A DNA stretch of 64,000 bases from an uncultured Ruminococcus sp. Its GTDB lineage: Bacteria; Bacillota; Clostridia; Oscillospirales; Ruminococcaceae. Position 1 is the stretch's first letter. Every line of letters begins with the position of its first letter. This document shows positions 51,175 to 59,852 of this stretch, piece after piece. The notes under the pieces are model-generated. The model had not been told where the DNA came from. It did no database searches and saw nothing but the letters and a program-made list of their open reading frames with translations. Both the position numbers and the translations under genes were made by a program. The stretch lies in NCBI GenBank assembly GCA_947629455.1, contig CANRDT010000010.1, forward strand, positions 1-64,000. The letters are read 5' to 3'.

Positions 51175-52596
51175 ATGAATATTTTCAGCATAACGGGAAG
51201 TGAATTTTTTAAGGCGCTTACCGGCAAATATCAGAACGTATTCGTTGACTGTCTTGAAATAATTTATAACTCATACCGCACTGAACTTTCTTATGGTATA
51301 GACAAGGAAGTGCTTGTTTTACAGCTTACAAATTATTTTGACCGAAACAGCTTGGCGGATATACAATTTGAGGACGGCACAGAGGTTTTCAAGGATCCTC
51401 GTGCCAAAGCAAACGAATTTCTTAGAAAGCTCAAAGCATACGGATGGATCGAGTATGAATTCGGCAATGATCAGCGTGCAAAAATCGTTATGCCAAATCA
51501 TTCAATTACCATTATGCAGGCTTTTTCTACCATTACCAACGCAAAGGAAATGGAATATCAAAGCGAAGTCTCGGCAATATATTCGCTTCTTACCAATGAA
51601 AATTTATATGACAGACCATATCCGCAGATCATAAAGCCGGTGTATGACAGGACGCTTGCACTTTTCACGGAACTAAAAAAACTCAATACAAATATCAGAA
51701 AATATATTGATGAGTTGACAGAAGGGCAGACTCCCGAAGAACTTATGGAGCATTTTTTCTCATACAATGAGAACATCGGCACAAAGGCGTATCACCGCAT
51801 GATGACTAATGATAACATTTCGAGATTTCGCAACACGATCGTAACACGTCTCCGTGATATATTGAATAATGAAGCAATTATGGAAAGAGCAGTCATTGGT
51901 TACCGGAACATCGAGGGAGAAAATGACAACGCTGAAGCAAGCGACAAGGTCATTGAAATTATCACAAATGTGATCGGCTGCTTTAATTCTTATGACGATA
52001 TTGAAAATAAAATAAAACACAAGCATTCAAAATACCTTAAAAGTGCGGTCAATAGGGCAAAATTTGTATTTTTGAGCACCAACAATATAGAGGGAAAAAT
52101 CTTTACGATCCTGAGAAACCTTGCAAACGCATTTAATTTAGAAGAAGAATATGATATATATGATGATGTGCCTGATGATTATTGCAGGATATTCAATATG
52201 TTTCCGCAGAGCTTTCTCAGCGGTGAGTCGCTGAAAACGATCGGCATATCCAAAAAAATTGATGATGTAGAGGAAATATTTACACCTCAGACCATTTCGG
52301 AAGATGCGATCCTCCAAAGACGAATTGCTCTGAAAGAAAAGAATCAACAACGCTTTTCAAGAAAGAATATCAATGCATTTGTACGGGCGTTGCTGAAAGA
52401 CAGAAAAGAAATCAATGCGTCAGAGATCGAAGCGCATACAAAGCGTGATATGATACGGTTGATCTTTATTAGTATTTACGGCAGAGATAAACGCTCCGAA
52501 TATATTGTTTTGCCAAAAGAAAATTTCATATGCAATAACGGCTTCACATTCAAAGATTTTACTCTGAAAAGGAGGGCAAAACAAAATGGATCGTGA
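51175..52596 (+). CDS. jetA: Wadjet component JetA (kleisin-like subunit)
   Basis: 473 residues. By position and size it is the JetA subunit of a Wadjet (MukBEF/SMC-like) plasmid-defence complex, whose role is that of the kleisin bridging the JetC heads. Visible: an N-terminal helical, winged-helix-like part (TGSEFFKALTGKYQNVFVDCLEIIYNSY, LRKLKAYGWIEYEFGN), a long helical middle with coiled-coil character (LFTELKKLNTNIRKYIDELTEGQTPEELMEHFF) and a C-terminal RKNINAFVRALLKDRKEI part. The pattern fits the clostridial JetA form (DUF5716-like, from memory). Start at 51175, with GGAGG upstream; overlaps jetB by 11 bases. Confidence 0.82.
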   Translation: MNIFSITGSEFFKALTGKYQNVFVDCLEIIYNSYRTELSYGIDKEVLVLQLTNYFDRNSLADIQFEDGTEVFKDPRAKANEFLRKLKAYGWIEYEFGNDQRAKIVMPNHSITIMQAFSTITNAKEMEYQSEVSAIYSLLTNENLYDRPYPQIIKPVYDRTLALFTELKKLNTNIRKYIDELTEGQTPEELMEHFFSYNENIGTKAYHRMMTNDNISRFRNTIVTRLRDILNNEAIMERAVIGYRNIEGENDNAEASDKVIEIITNVIGCFNSYDDIENKIKHKHSKYLKSAVNRAKFVFLSTNNIEGKIFTILRNLANAFNLEEEYDIYDDVPDDYCRIFNMFPQSFLSGESLKTIGISKKIDDVEEIFTPQTISEDAILQRRIALKEKNQQRFSRKNINAFVRALLKDRKEINASEIEAHTKRDMIRLIFISIYGRDKRSEYIVLPKENFICNNGFTFKDFTLKRRAKQNGS

Positions 52597-53218
52597 AACA
52601 CATCTTGATAAATTTCTCGACAGTGTATCAAAGGATAAATTCAGGATCAATGCCAATAAGCTCCTGAATGAATGCTTTATACTAAAGAGCTGTACCGATA
52701 CGAAAAACTGCTACTATTTCATACTTAAAGAAAAAGAGTTGTTTATCACCTATTTTGATCTGCTCGGCTATGATATTACGATCAATGAAGAATACGGAGT
52801 GATCTCCATTAACAATACCTATGGTACAGGACGTATCCGTTTGAAACTGCTTGACAGTATGATACTTCTTATTATGCGGCTTATTTATATAGAGGAAAAG
52901 AAAAATCTCTCTCAGACAGAAAATGTGATCGTATATGTTGATGAGATATATGACAGATACCGCAGTCTGAGAAATGAACGTCTGAAAAAACAAGATATGC
53001 GCTCTGCACTCAGCTTATTAAAAAAATATCACATCATCAATAATCTTGATGCTGATACGGGAAATCCCGATACACGATTGCAGATCTATCCTTCAGTCAT
53101 ACTTGCTTTTGACGGAACAGAGCTGGATACAGTCTATGAAGAAACGAAAGATAAACTTGATAAATATGTGAACGGCGGTGAAACAGAAAGCTATGCAGAC
53201 GAAGAAGATACTGACTAA
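52586..53218 (+). CDS. jetB: Wadjet component JetB (MukE/KITE-like subunit)
   Basis: 210 residues. Corresponds to the small tandem winged-helix partner that binds the JetA kleisin. Visible: helical start (HLDKFLDSVSKDKFRINANKLLNECF), the typical DLLGYDITINEEYGVISI strand-rich part and a second winged helix near RLRNERLKKQDMRSALSLLKKYHIINNL. AGGAGG precedes the ATG inside jetA. Overlaps jetC by 26 bases, implying coupled translation. Confidence 0.82.
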   Translation: MDRETHLDKFLDSVSKDKFRINANKLLNECFILKSCTDTKNCYYFILKEKELFITYFDLLGYDITINEEYGVISINNTYGTGRIRLKLLDSMILLIMRLIYIEEKKNLSQTENVIVYVDEIYDRYRSLRNERLKKQDMRSALSLLKKYHIINNLDADTGNPDTRLQIYPSVILAFDGTELDTVYEETKDKLDKYVNGGETESYADEEDTD

Positions 53219-56200
53219 ACTCCGGCTTATCAATTGGCATTATTTCAGCAATGAAACGATACACCTTAAAAATGCAAATTTGTTTTCCGGCGATAACGGC
53301 GCAGGCAAGTCCACAATTCTTGATGCGATTCAGCTCGTACTTACCACCAACAGCCGAAAATTCAATCTCGCTGTGGGCGCAGAAAGCAAGCGCAGTCTGA
53401 AAACCTATGTCAGAGGTAAAACAGGCGAAGAGGGTAGCGAGTATATCAGAAAAGGTGCGGTTATCTCCTATATTGCGCTTGAAGTCTACGAGGAAAGCAA
53501 ACAGCGTTATTTCGTGATCGGAGGAAAATTTGATTCACCCGATCTTGAAAGTGATATAAAGAAAAAATGGTTCTGTGAGGAGGGTACACTTGACCAACTA
53601 TCCTTTATTGTTGATAATAAGCCGGCAAAAGATGATCAATTCAGAAATAACGGCAAAAAAATAACCTTTATTCAGCAAACTACTCTTGCAAAAGATAAAT
53701 TCACGCACCGTCTCGGACACTTGCAGGATAATTTTAATGAGCTTCTTGCCAAGTCCATCGCTTTCAAACCGATGAAAGATGTCAAGAGCTTTGTTTCGCA
53801 GTTTATTCTGCCCGAGAAAAACATTGATATTGACACGCTCCGTGAAAATATCCGCAATCTGAAAGAAATGCAGCTCATTGTGGAGGAAGTAAAGAAACAG
53901 CTAAATGATCTTGAAGCGATTCAGAAAAAATATGACGATATCCTGCATTTTGACGAGCAGATCCTTGTGATAGACATTCTGATGAAGATCGCGGAGGAGG
54001 AAGCGAAAAAAGCAAAAATTGCAAATATGACAAGTCAGATCAGTCTTGCGGAACAATGCTTGATGCAGAACGAAAAAGCTTGTTATGATCTCACTGCTGA
54101 CATACAAAGACTGAACGAGAGATACATCAATGTCCAGACTTCGCTGAATTCAGGGAGATCTGCTTTGCTGATCGGCTCTATCAGATCCGATATAAAGGAC
54201 AAGGAAAAAGATAAAAGCACCCTGTCTAACCGGCTTTATCAACTGAAAGAACAGTTAAAAAGAATACAGACAGCCACTCGGTATATTCACAAGTATAGCG
54301 CTGTCACAAACAGCGAAATTTCTGCTTTGGAACAAACCGAAATGGATATGCAGCGCAGAAATATTATCATTATTGAGATGGAACGGGCATTTGCCGAAGC
54401 AGAGAGCAATATTCAGGATCAATTAGCGGATACAAGAGCTGAACTGACTGTTCTGAACAAAGGTATTGAACAGCTTTCCAAAGAAATCAAAGACCTTGAA
54501 CAAAACAAACTCACCTATGACAGGAATGTCAAAATGCTGAAAGAAGCGATACAGCATGAATTTTCTGCAAGGGGTATCGTTTCTGAGGTACACATTCTTG
54601 CAGATCTTCTTGAAATATCCGACAGCAAGTGGCAGAATGCAGTCGAGGGTTATCTTAATACACAAAGATTTTATATTATTGTAGAGCCTGCCTATTATGA
54701 CATTGCTGCTGAGGTTTACGACAAATACAAGGCAAAAATACATACGGCAGCTATTGTCAATACAGCCAAGCTGAATACAGATGCCACGCCTGATACAACG
54801 AGCCTTGCAAGCGTTGTCACCAGTGAAAACCGCTATGCTTATGCCTATATCTGCTATCTTCTTGGCAGGGTGACAATGTGTGAAAGTGTTTCGGAACTGA
54901 AAGAATACCGTATCGCCATTACGCAAGGCTGTATGCTTTATCAGGGCAATGCGCTTAGAAAGATCGACCCTGAGATCTACAATATGCCATATATCGGAAA
55001 ATATGCATTGCAGCAGCAGTTGAAGATCAAAAAAGCGGAGTATGAAGATAAATCAGCCAGACGATCGGAGCTTAAAACGCAGGGATCAAATTATAATACT
55101 ATACTTTCGGCTATCAGACAGTGTAATTTTGAAATATTGAAGTCTGTCATCACTGCTCCGATCGAAATGCAGAAAATCACAGAGGAAATTCGTCTATTAA
55201 ACCGGAAGCTAAAAGAAGCTGAAAATGATCCTACTTATTTGCAGCTGCAAATGGAGGCTGATGAACTGAAAGAACAGCTCGTGTGTAAAAACAAGGAGCT
55301 TGATAATATCAAGCAGTTTATCACAAGAAATCAAGATAAAATAAAACATCTTACGGCTGATATGGGACTGCTTGAAACGGATGTCAGCGATATTGAATCA
55401 CAGATAAGTGATATGTGCAAAGGAAATGAAACGGCATTATCCGAAGCACGGCATAAGTTTGAGGAACATAAAAAAACGAAGTCCGCAGATACGATCCGGG
55501 ACAACTATAAGCCGAGGAAAGAAACGCTAAGGAAACAGAAAGAAAAAGCCAATAACGAGTTGCACATTATGCAATCGAAGTACAAGGGCGGTGAGCTTGG
55601 TACAGGTATCGATATGATGTCTGCGTTTTCTGAGGAATACATCACACTTTCAAAACATGACCTTATCAGATACGAGGAACAGTTAAGAACTATTATGAAT
55701 AACTGTGAAACAGAGTTCAGGGAGAGTTTCCTTGCAAAAATGCGTGAAAATATCGAAAATGCCATTTCTCTGTTCAAGGAGCTGAATAAAACCCTCAAAC
55801 CTATCTACTACGGCAATGATTCCTATCGTTTTGACTATTCGGCAGATAAGCGTAAAAAACGGTTGTATGATATGATCATGTCGGACTTTAACCTTGGTGG
55901 TTTCAATCTCTTTTCTACACAGTTTGATGAAGAATATCACGACGAAATGGATGAGTTGTTTTCAAAACTGACAGCTTCGGATGAAAACGGTGATGATGTA
56001 CTGCGTGAATATACAAATTATCGCAGCTATCTCGATTATGATATCGAGATAATTTCAAAAGATGGAAAATCACAGAAATTCTCTAAGATCTACAGAGAAA
56101 AAAGCGGCGGAGAGACTCAGACTCCGTACTATGTAGCGATCGCAGCCTCTTTTGCTCAGCTTTACAGCACGGGCGAAACGATAAGAGTTATCATGCTTGA

Positions 56201-56399
56201 CGAGGCCTTTGATAAAATGGACGAGGAACGTATTGAAAGTATGCTCACGTTCTTTAAGTCACAGAATTTTCAGATAATTCTCGCTGCACCTACTTCAAGA
56301 TTGGAACTGATCGGCGAACAGGTCGACAATATCGTTATGATATATACTGACAGCGAACATAACAGCTTTGCAGAGGAATTTTCCTATGACGAACTATAA
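53193..56399 (+). CDS. jetC: Wadjet component JetC (SMC-like ATPase)
   Basis: 1068 residues. Walker A GDNGAGKST at residues 33-41, two long coiled-coil arms (about 180-430 and 620-830) around a hinge region (about 430-620, with the ARGIVSEVHILADLLEI and ALQQQLKIKK segments), ABC signature KSGGETQTPYY and Walker B VIMLDEAFDKMDEERI followed by LAAPTSRLELIG. JetC dimers extrude DNA loops in characterised Wadjet systems. A GTG at 53178 is an alternative start; I prefer the ATG at 53193. All catalytic motifs are intact. Confidence 0.93.
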   Translation: MQTKKILTKLRLINWHYFSNETIHLKNANLFSGDNGAGKSTILDAIQLVLTTNSRKFNLAVGAESKRSLKTYVRGKTGEEGSEYIRKGAVISYIALEVYEESKQRYFVIGGKFDSPDLESDIKKKWFCEEGTLDQLSFIVDNKPAKDDQFRNNGKKITFIQQTTLAKDKFTHRLGHLQDNFNELLAKSIAFKPMKDVKSFVSQFILPEKNIDIDTLRENIRNLKEMQLIVEEVKKQLNDLEAIQKKYDDILHFDEQILVIDILMKIAEEEAKKAKIANMTSQISLAEQCLMQNEKACYDLTADIQRLNERYINVQTSLNSGRSALLIGSIRSDIKDKEKDKSTLSNRLYQLKEQLKRIQTATRYIHKYSAVTNSEISALEQTEMDMQRRNIIIIEMERAFAEAESNIQDQLADTRAELTVLNKGIEQLSKEIKDLEQNKLTYDRNVKMLKEAIQHEFSARGIVSEVHILADLLEISDSKWQNAVEGYLNTQRFYIIVEPAYYDIAAEVYDKYKAKIHTAAIVNTAKLNTDATPDTTSLASVVTSENRYAYAYICYLLGRVTMCESVSELKEYRIAITQGCMLYQGNALRKIDPEIYNMPYIGKYALQQQLKIKKAEYEDKSARRSELKTQGSNYNTILSAIRQCNFEILKSVITAPIEMQKITEEIRLLNRKLKEAENDPTYLQLQMEADELKEQLVCKNKELDNIKQFITRNQDKIKHLTADMGLLETDVSDIESQISDMCKGNETALSEARHKFEEHKKTKSADTIRDNYKPRKETLRKQKEKANNELHIMQSKYKGGELGTGIDMMSAFSEEYITLSKHDLIRYEEQLRTIMNNCETEFRESFLAKMRENIENAISLFKELNKTLKPIYYGNDSYRFDYSADKRKKRLYDMIMSDFNLGGFNLFSTQFDEEYHDEMDELFSKLTASDENGDDVLREYTNYRSYLDYDIEIISKDGKSQKFSKIYREKSGGETQTPYYVAIAASFAQLYSTGETIRVIMLDEAFDKMDEERIESMLTFFKSQNFQIILAAPTSRLELIGEQVDNIVMIYTDSEHNSFAEEFSYDEL

Positions 56400-57558
56400 A
56401 AAACAAATATTAAACTGTCTGCTTGATAAATACGAACGAAGTAAGAGCTTTACCGGCGATAATAAAATAGGTCAGAGTTTTTCGGTTAAGCTGATAAAGC
56501 TATTTCCGAAATATGGTGATGAAGCAGAATATGATCTCTATAAAAGTATCAGTGAAGCAGCTCTTGAACTTGAACGCTGTGAATATATATATCTGTCAAA
56601 AAAGAAAAACGGAGTCATTGACAGCGCTGCCTTAAATACAAATAAACTCAATGATATATATGCATTTATTTCAAGAATACCTAAGTCCGATACAAATGAA
56701 CGATTGCTTCATCTGCTTAACATTTATGCAAATAAAAACGAAGTTCTTGCAGGCTATTGTCAGTCGCAAATTGAAAGAATACGAAATAATAAAAAAGCAG
56801 AATACTTTGACGGCGATCTTACAGAATACGAATACATACTGAAAGCTGTATCAGAAATATTTGACATTCCGGATGAAACTTATATCAGAGATTTTTCGGT
56901 AAAAGTATTCGGAGATTCCAAAGTTTTTGAGAGGGTCAAACGCAAGGTCACAAGACTTCTGTTTCAGTATGGGGATTTTCCGCAGGAGGAAACCATACTT
57001 GAAGATCTGAATATTATAAAAAATCCGGGTCATGTTTATATCAAAGGCTGCGGGATCATCACAATAAGCGGACAGATAATTGATCTGTCTGTTTTGAACG
57101 GTGATATTGCGATCTCGTCTGATCTTTTGAAAAGCATAGAAAAAATTGAGATCACGGGAAGCAGGATGATAACCATCGAAAATTTGACAACATTTAATCA
57201 TTTTTCCCGGCCTGGCACCTTTGCACTTTATCTTGGAGGATATCATAATTCTCACCGAAGAAATTTTATCAGAAAAATATATGAGCAAAATCCACAGATC
57301 TCCTACTATCATTACGGTGATATTGATGCAGGAGGGTTTTGTATTTTGCTTCATCTGCGAGAGAAAACAGGCATTTGTTTTATTCCGTATCAAATGGATA
57401 CAAATACATTGCGACAACATTCAGCCTATACAAAACCGTTGACGGATAATGACAAAAAACGGCTGAAAAGTCTTATGGACAGTGAATTTTCAGATACAAT
57501 AAAGTATATGCTTGAACATAATTGTAAGTTAGAGCAGGAAGTATTGGATATTGAATAA
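56386..57558 (+). CDS. jetD: Wadjet component JetD (Toprim-like nuclease)
   Basis: 390 residues. In known Wadjet systems JetD cuts circular DNA that the SMC complex has reeled in. The N-terminal half is helical (ILNCLLDKYERSKSFTGDNKIGQSFSVKLIKLFPKYGDEAEYDLY), the C-terminal half is a Toprim-like domain: LYLGGYHNSHRRNFIRKIY, then SYYHYGDIDAGGFCILLHLREKTG (acidic DxD) and a conserved LKSLMDSEF-type end. GAGG 9 bases before the ATG; overlaps jetC by 14 bases. Last gene of the operon. Confidence 0.87.
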   Translation: MTNYKKQILNCLLDKYERSKSFTGDNKIGQSFSVKLIKLFPKYGDEAEYDLYKSISEAALELERCEYIYLSKKKNGVIDSAALNTNKLNDIYAFISRIPKSDTNERLLHLLNIYANKNEVLAGYCQSQIERIRNNKKAEYFDGDLTEYEYILKAVSEIFDIPDETYIRDFSVKVFGDSKVFERVKRKVTRLLFQYGDFPQEETILEDLNIIKNPGHVYIKGCGIITISGQIIDLSVLNGDIAISSDLLKSIEKIEITGSRMITIENLTTFNHFSRPGTFALYLGGYHNSHRRNFIRKIYEQNPQISYYHYGDIDAGGFCILLHLREKTGICFIPYQMDTNTLRQHSAYTKPLTDNDKKRLKSLMDSEFSDTIKYMLEHNCKLEQEVLDIE

Positions 57559-57589
57559 ACGACTGCATACGAAGGCACAGCCGTTGATC

Positions 57590-57818
57590 TTCAAATATAA
57601 ATCATACACTCATACACCGCTTCTCTCGTCATGTAAATGTAATGCGCCGTGCAGCCTGTATTTCTGAAAGCATATACACTTGACTATTCTACCTATTCTG
57701 TAGACAGTGTGTCGCATATTTTGCTTGTTGCCAAACCGCTTGCTCACATCTCAAATATGCGTCTAACTATCGGTGTGGTTTCAGAGTCCGGTATCGGTTT
57801 CTTTAAGCCATATGGCTC
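57590..57818 (-). pseudogene. Remnant of a large serine recombinase
   Basis: On the minus strand, starting at 57818, the translation reads EPYGLKKPIPDSETTPIVRR then IFEM*ASGLATSKICDTLST and, after two further stops, SSVYAFRNTG. The PYG...IVRRIFEM...G..TSKIC..L pattern is typical of the recombinase domain of large serine recombinases (phage and conjugative-element integrases). At least three in-frame stops and no start make it a clear relic. It lies about 30 bases behind jetD, on the opposite strand. Confidence 0.7.
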
Positions 57819-57864
57819 TTTTATCTATCCCTAGTGACCGATGCCCAAAAATCAATACTATAAC

Positions 57865-57896
57865 AGCCCGTTCTCAAATCGAGATCAGGCTTTTTC
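57865..57896 (+). terminator. Terminator-like hairpin behind the Wadjet region
   Basis: AGCC (57865-57868) pairs with GGCT (57888-57891) with an inner TCTC/GAGA pair and an internal loop; TTTTTCTTTTTG follows. Probably ends read-through from jetD. Confidence 0.55.
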
Positions 57897-57967
57897 TTTT
57901 TGCATTATACATTAGTAAAAATTAAATCTCAGTCAGCCGATCTGAACAAAATAATAATTTTAACATT

Positions 57968-58018
57968 TCTCAAACAAATCTCAAAAATCTCGCAAACATT
58001 CCTGCATTAGAATATACT
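57968..58018 (+). promoter_or_regulatory. Promoter of the small-membrane-protein operon with direct repeats
   Basis: TATACT (58013-58018) is a likely -10 with no good -35. In the place of a -35 stand three direct repeats: TCTCAAACAAA (57968), TCTCAAAAA (57979) and TCTCGCAAACA (57988), about one helical turn apart. This arrangement is typical for an OmpR/PhoB-type activator; the regulator gene at 59181 is the candidate. Confidence 0.55.
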
Positions 58019-58058
58019 CAGTAAGTGAGAGATCACAAAAATACGGAGGTGTATTTCA

Positions 58059-58427
58059 ATGAAAAAGAAAAATTTTGTAACGCTTGTAATGAGCACCGTC
58101 GGCGGACTTCTCTTTGCGCTCGGTATGTGCATGGGGCTTATCCCCGAATGGAACGCACTGAAACAGGGTGTCGCGGTCGGCGTTGTCGGTGCGGTGATTC
58201 TGCTGGCAACGGTACTTGTCCGCAGAAAAATGGACGGCAAACCAATGATCGTCCTAAACGGCAAGACTGTCGGGATAACGCTTTTCGGCATACTCGGAGC
58301 GGTCGTCTTCGGCGTGGGAATGTGCATGGTCATGGTGTGGGATATGCTGATCTGGGGCATCGCCGTCGGCATTGTCGGCATTGTTCTGCTGCTTTGCCTG
58401 TTCCCCGTGATCAAAGGAATTAAATAA
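58059..58427 (+). CDS. Small membrane protein with duplicated GMC motif
   Basis: 122 residues, four membrane helices in two similar halves: LLFALGMCMGLIPEWN...QGVAVGVVGAV and VVFGVGMCMVMVWDMLIWGIAVGIVGIV. A conserved-looking Arg/Lys loop and GKPMIVLNGKT lie between. The same motif recurs once in the 127-residue protein at 61826. CGGAGG precedes the ATG. Function unknown; the shared motif ties it to the two-component module downstream. Confidence 0.78.
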   Translation: MKKKNFVTLVMSTVGGLLFALGMCMGLIPEWNALKQGVAVGVVGAVILLATVLVRRKMDGKPMIVLNGKTVGITLFGILGAVVFGVGMCMVMVWDMLIWGIAVGIVGIVLLLCLFPVIKGIK

Positions 58428-58444
58428 TTTGGGAGGTACATATT

Positions 58445-58543
58445 ATGAAAAAACTCATTATTTCCGCGGTCGTAACAGCCGCTGCCTGCGCTGCGGCGGA
58501 AGTCATCACGGTAATTCGCCGCAAAACGGCAAATAATTATTGA
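58445..58543 (+). CDS. 32-residue single-helix membrane peptide
   Basis: MKKLIISAVVTAAACAAAEV followed by ITVIRRKTANNY. GGGAGG lies 9 bases before the ATG and the gene sits 17 bases after the 122-residue gene, so it is very likely translated. One short membrane helix with basic ends. Function unknown. Confidence 0.65.
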   Translation: MKKLIISAVVTAAACAAAEVITVIRRKTANNY

Positions 58544-58563
58544 ACATACAGGAGGATTTTATT

Positions 58564-58782
58564 ATGGCAAAGTCAAAGCTCGTAAAAGCAAACGAAAAGA
58601 TCGCCGACGCGGTTGTCGGCGGATACAAGAAGATCGAAAACGGCGTTGTAGGCGCATACAAGAAAGTTGAGGACGGATTTGTTGATAAGTTTCTGACTCA
58701 CGAGGGCGAAAGCGTTGAGGATGCGAAAAAACGTCTTAACGATGAAAAATTACAGCGTGAAACGCAAGTGAATAAGCCGTAA
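58564..58782 (+). CDS. Small helical repeat protein
   Basis: 72 residues, soluble and probably helical. Two repeats: VVGGYKKIENGVVGAYKKVE, then DGFVDKFLTHEGESVEDAKKRLNDEK. AGGAGG 8 bases before the ATG at 58564. Third gene of the operon. Proteins of this type are seen near envelope-stress modules in Firmicutes, from memory; no proven role. Confidence 0.75.
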   Translation: MAKSKLVKANEKIADAVVGGYKKIENGVVGAYKKVEDGFVDKFLTHEGESVEDAKKRLNDEKLQRETQVNKP

Positions 58783-58810
58783 AACTTTTTGATACGCCGC
58801 ACTTTTCACA

Positions 58811-59021
58811 TGGAAATCAATTTTTAAATTTTATGTAAGCATTTTAATATTTTTTATCGGTTCAGGCTGCCTTTTGGGTTATTTTTCCTCCGCCAACGGC
58901 GGAGGAAAAATAATTTAATGTTATATTCTCCGCCTTTGGCGGAGAATATAACAAAAATTTTGCTGAAATAAACAAGATATAACTATAAGGCTAAAAATAC
59001 TCTCATAAAATTGATTTCCGT
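58811..59021 (+). repeat. MITE-like element, copy C (perfect target duplication)
   Basis: 211 bases. Same architecture as copy B: TGGAAATCAATTTTTAAATT start, hairpins with CCTCCGCC/GGCGGAGG and TTCTCCGCC/GGCGGAGAA arms, and the end CATAAAATTGATTTCCGT. It is flanked by identical 12-base direct repeats GCACTTTTCACA at 58799-58810 and 59022-59033. This looks like the most recent insertion in the window. It separates the small-membrane-protein operon from the two-component genes. Confidence 0.9.
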
Positions 59022-59077
59022 GCACTTTTCACACCTGTGCGGCGAATTTTTTTGAAAAAATTTTTTAGAAAGCCGAA

Positions 59078-59112
59078 ACTTAAACAAAACTTTAACATTT
59101 GGGTGCTATAAT
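59078..59112 (+). promoter_or_regulatory. Promoter of the two-component operon with direct repeats
   Basis: TATAAT (59107-59112) without a good -35. ACTTAAACA (59078-59086) and ACTTTAACA (59089-59097) are direct repeats with an 11-base period covering the -35 place, as expected for an OmpR-type activator, here probably the product of the first gene itself. Confidence 0.58.
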
Positions 59113-59180
59113 ATCTTCATAGACCTGCAAAGCAAACATTTTTGATTCATTATATAAAAATATTCACGGAGGTATGTATT

Positions 59181-59852
59181 ATGTTTAAGATTTTGGTAGT
59201 TGAGGACGATAAAGACTTAAACCATACGGTCTGTGCTTTTCTGAACGGCAGCGGTTATCAGGCGGTGGGGTGTTTGGGGGCAAATGAAGCCTATGACGCT
59301 ATGTACGGAAATACCTTTGACCTTATCGTTTCGGATATTATGATGTCGGGTATTGACGGTTATGAATTTGCAAAAACGGTGCGTTCTCTCAACGAAGATA
59401 TACCGATCTTGTTTATGACCGCGCGTGACGATCTTGCATCAAAACAGCGCGGCTACCGTATCGGTATAGACGATTATATGGTAAAGCCTATTGATCTTGA
59501 TGAATTATTTCTGCGGATAGGCGCGCTTTTAAGACGTGCGAAAATTGCCGCATCTCACAAGCTGGAGATCGGAAAACTGCGGCTTGATATGGACGAGCGC
59601 ACGGCGGTTTATGACGATGAAGAAATTCCTCTTACCACGCGTGAATTTAATATAATTTATAAATTGCTGAGTTATCCGAATAAAACGTTTACCCGTACTC
59701 AGCTTATGGACGAATTCTGGGACGCCCAAACAAATACCGCCCCTCGCGCCGTTGATGTGTATATGACAAAGCTGCGCGGAAAATTTGAAAACTGCACCGA
59801 ATTTGAAATAAAAACCGTTCACGGACTGGGCTATAAGGCGGTGGTGAAATGA
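59181..59852 (+). CDS. OmpR-family response regulator
   Basis: 223 residues. Receiver domain with acidic pocket EDD, phospho-acceptor Asp52 in VSDIMMSG, Thr in FMTARDD and Lys in YMVKPID; then a winged-helix output domain (LTTREFNIIYKLLSYPNKTFTRTQLMDEFW, VDVYMTKLRGKF, IKTVHGLGYKAV). CGGAGG 8 bases before the ATG at 59181. Stop overlaps the kinase start by 4 bases. Confidence 0.95.
   Translation: MFKILVVEDDKDLNHTVCAFLNGSGYQAVGCLGANEAYDAMYGNTFDLIVSDIMMSGIDGYEFAKTVRSLNEDIPILFMTARDDLASKQRGYRIGIDDYMVKPIDLDELFLRIGALLRRAKIAASHKLEIGKLRLDMDERTAVYDDEEIPLTTREFNIIYKLLSYPNKTFTRTQLMDEFWDAQTNTAPRAVDVYMTKLRGKFENCTEFEIKTVHGLGYKAVVK

Noticed and set aside
58007-58441. 144-codon minus-strand ORF opposite the 122-residue membrane protein
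   Set aside because: Plus-strand gene has a good ribosome-binding site and membrane helices with a motif shared with another gene; the minus frame is an antisense shadow.
48959-59021. Treating the segment between MITE copies B and C as a composite transposon
   Set aside because: Each copy has its own flanking duplication, which indicates independent insertions, and copy C splits an apparently related gene module.
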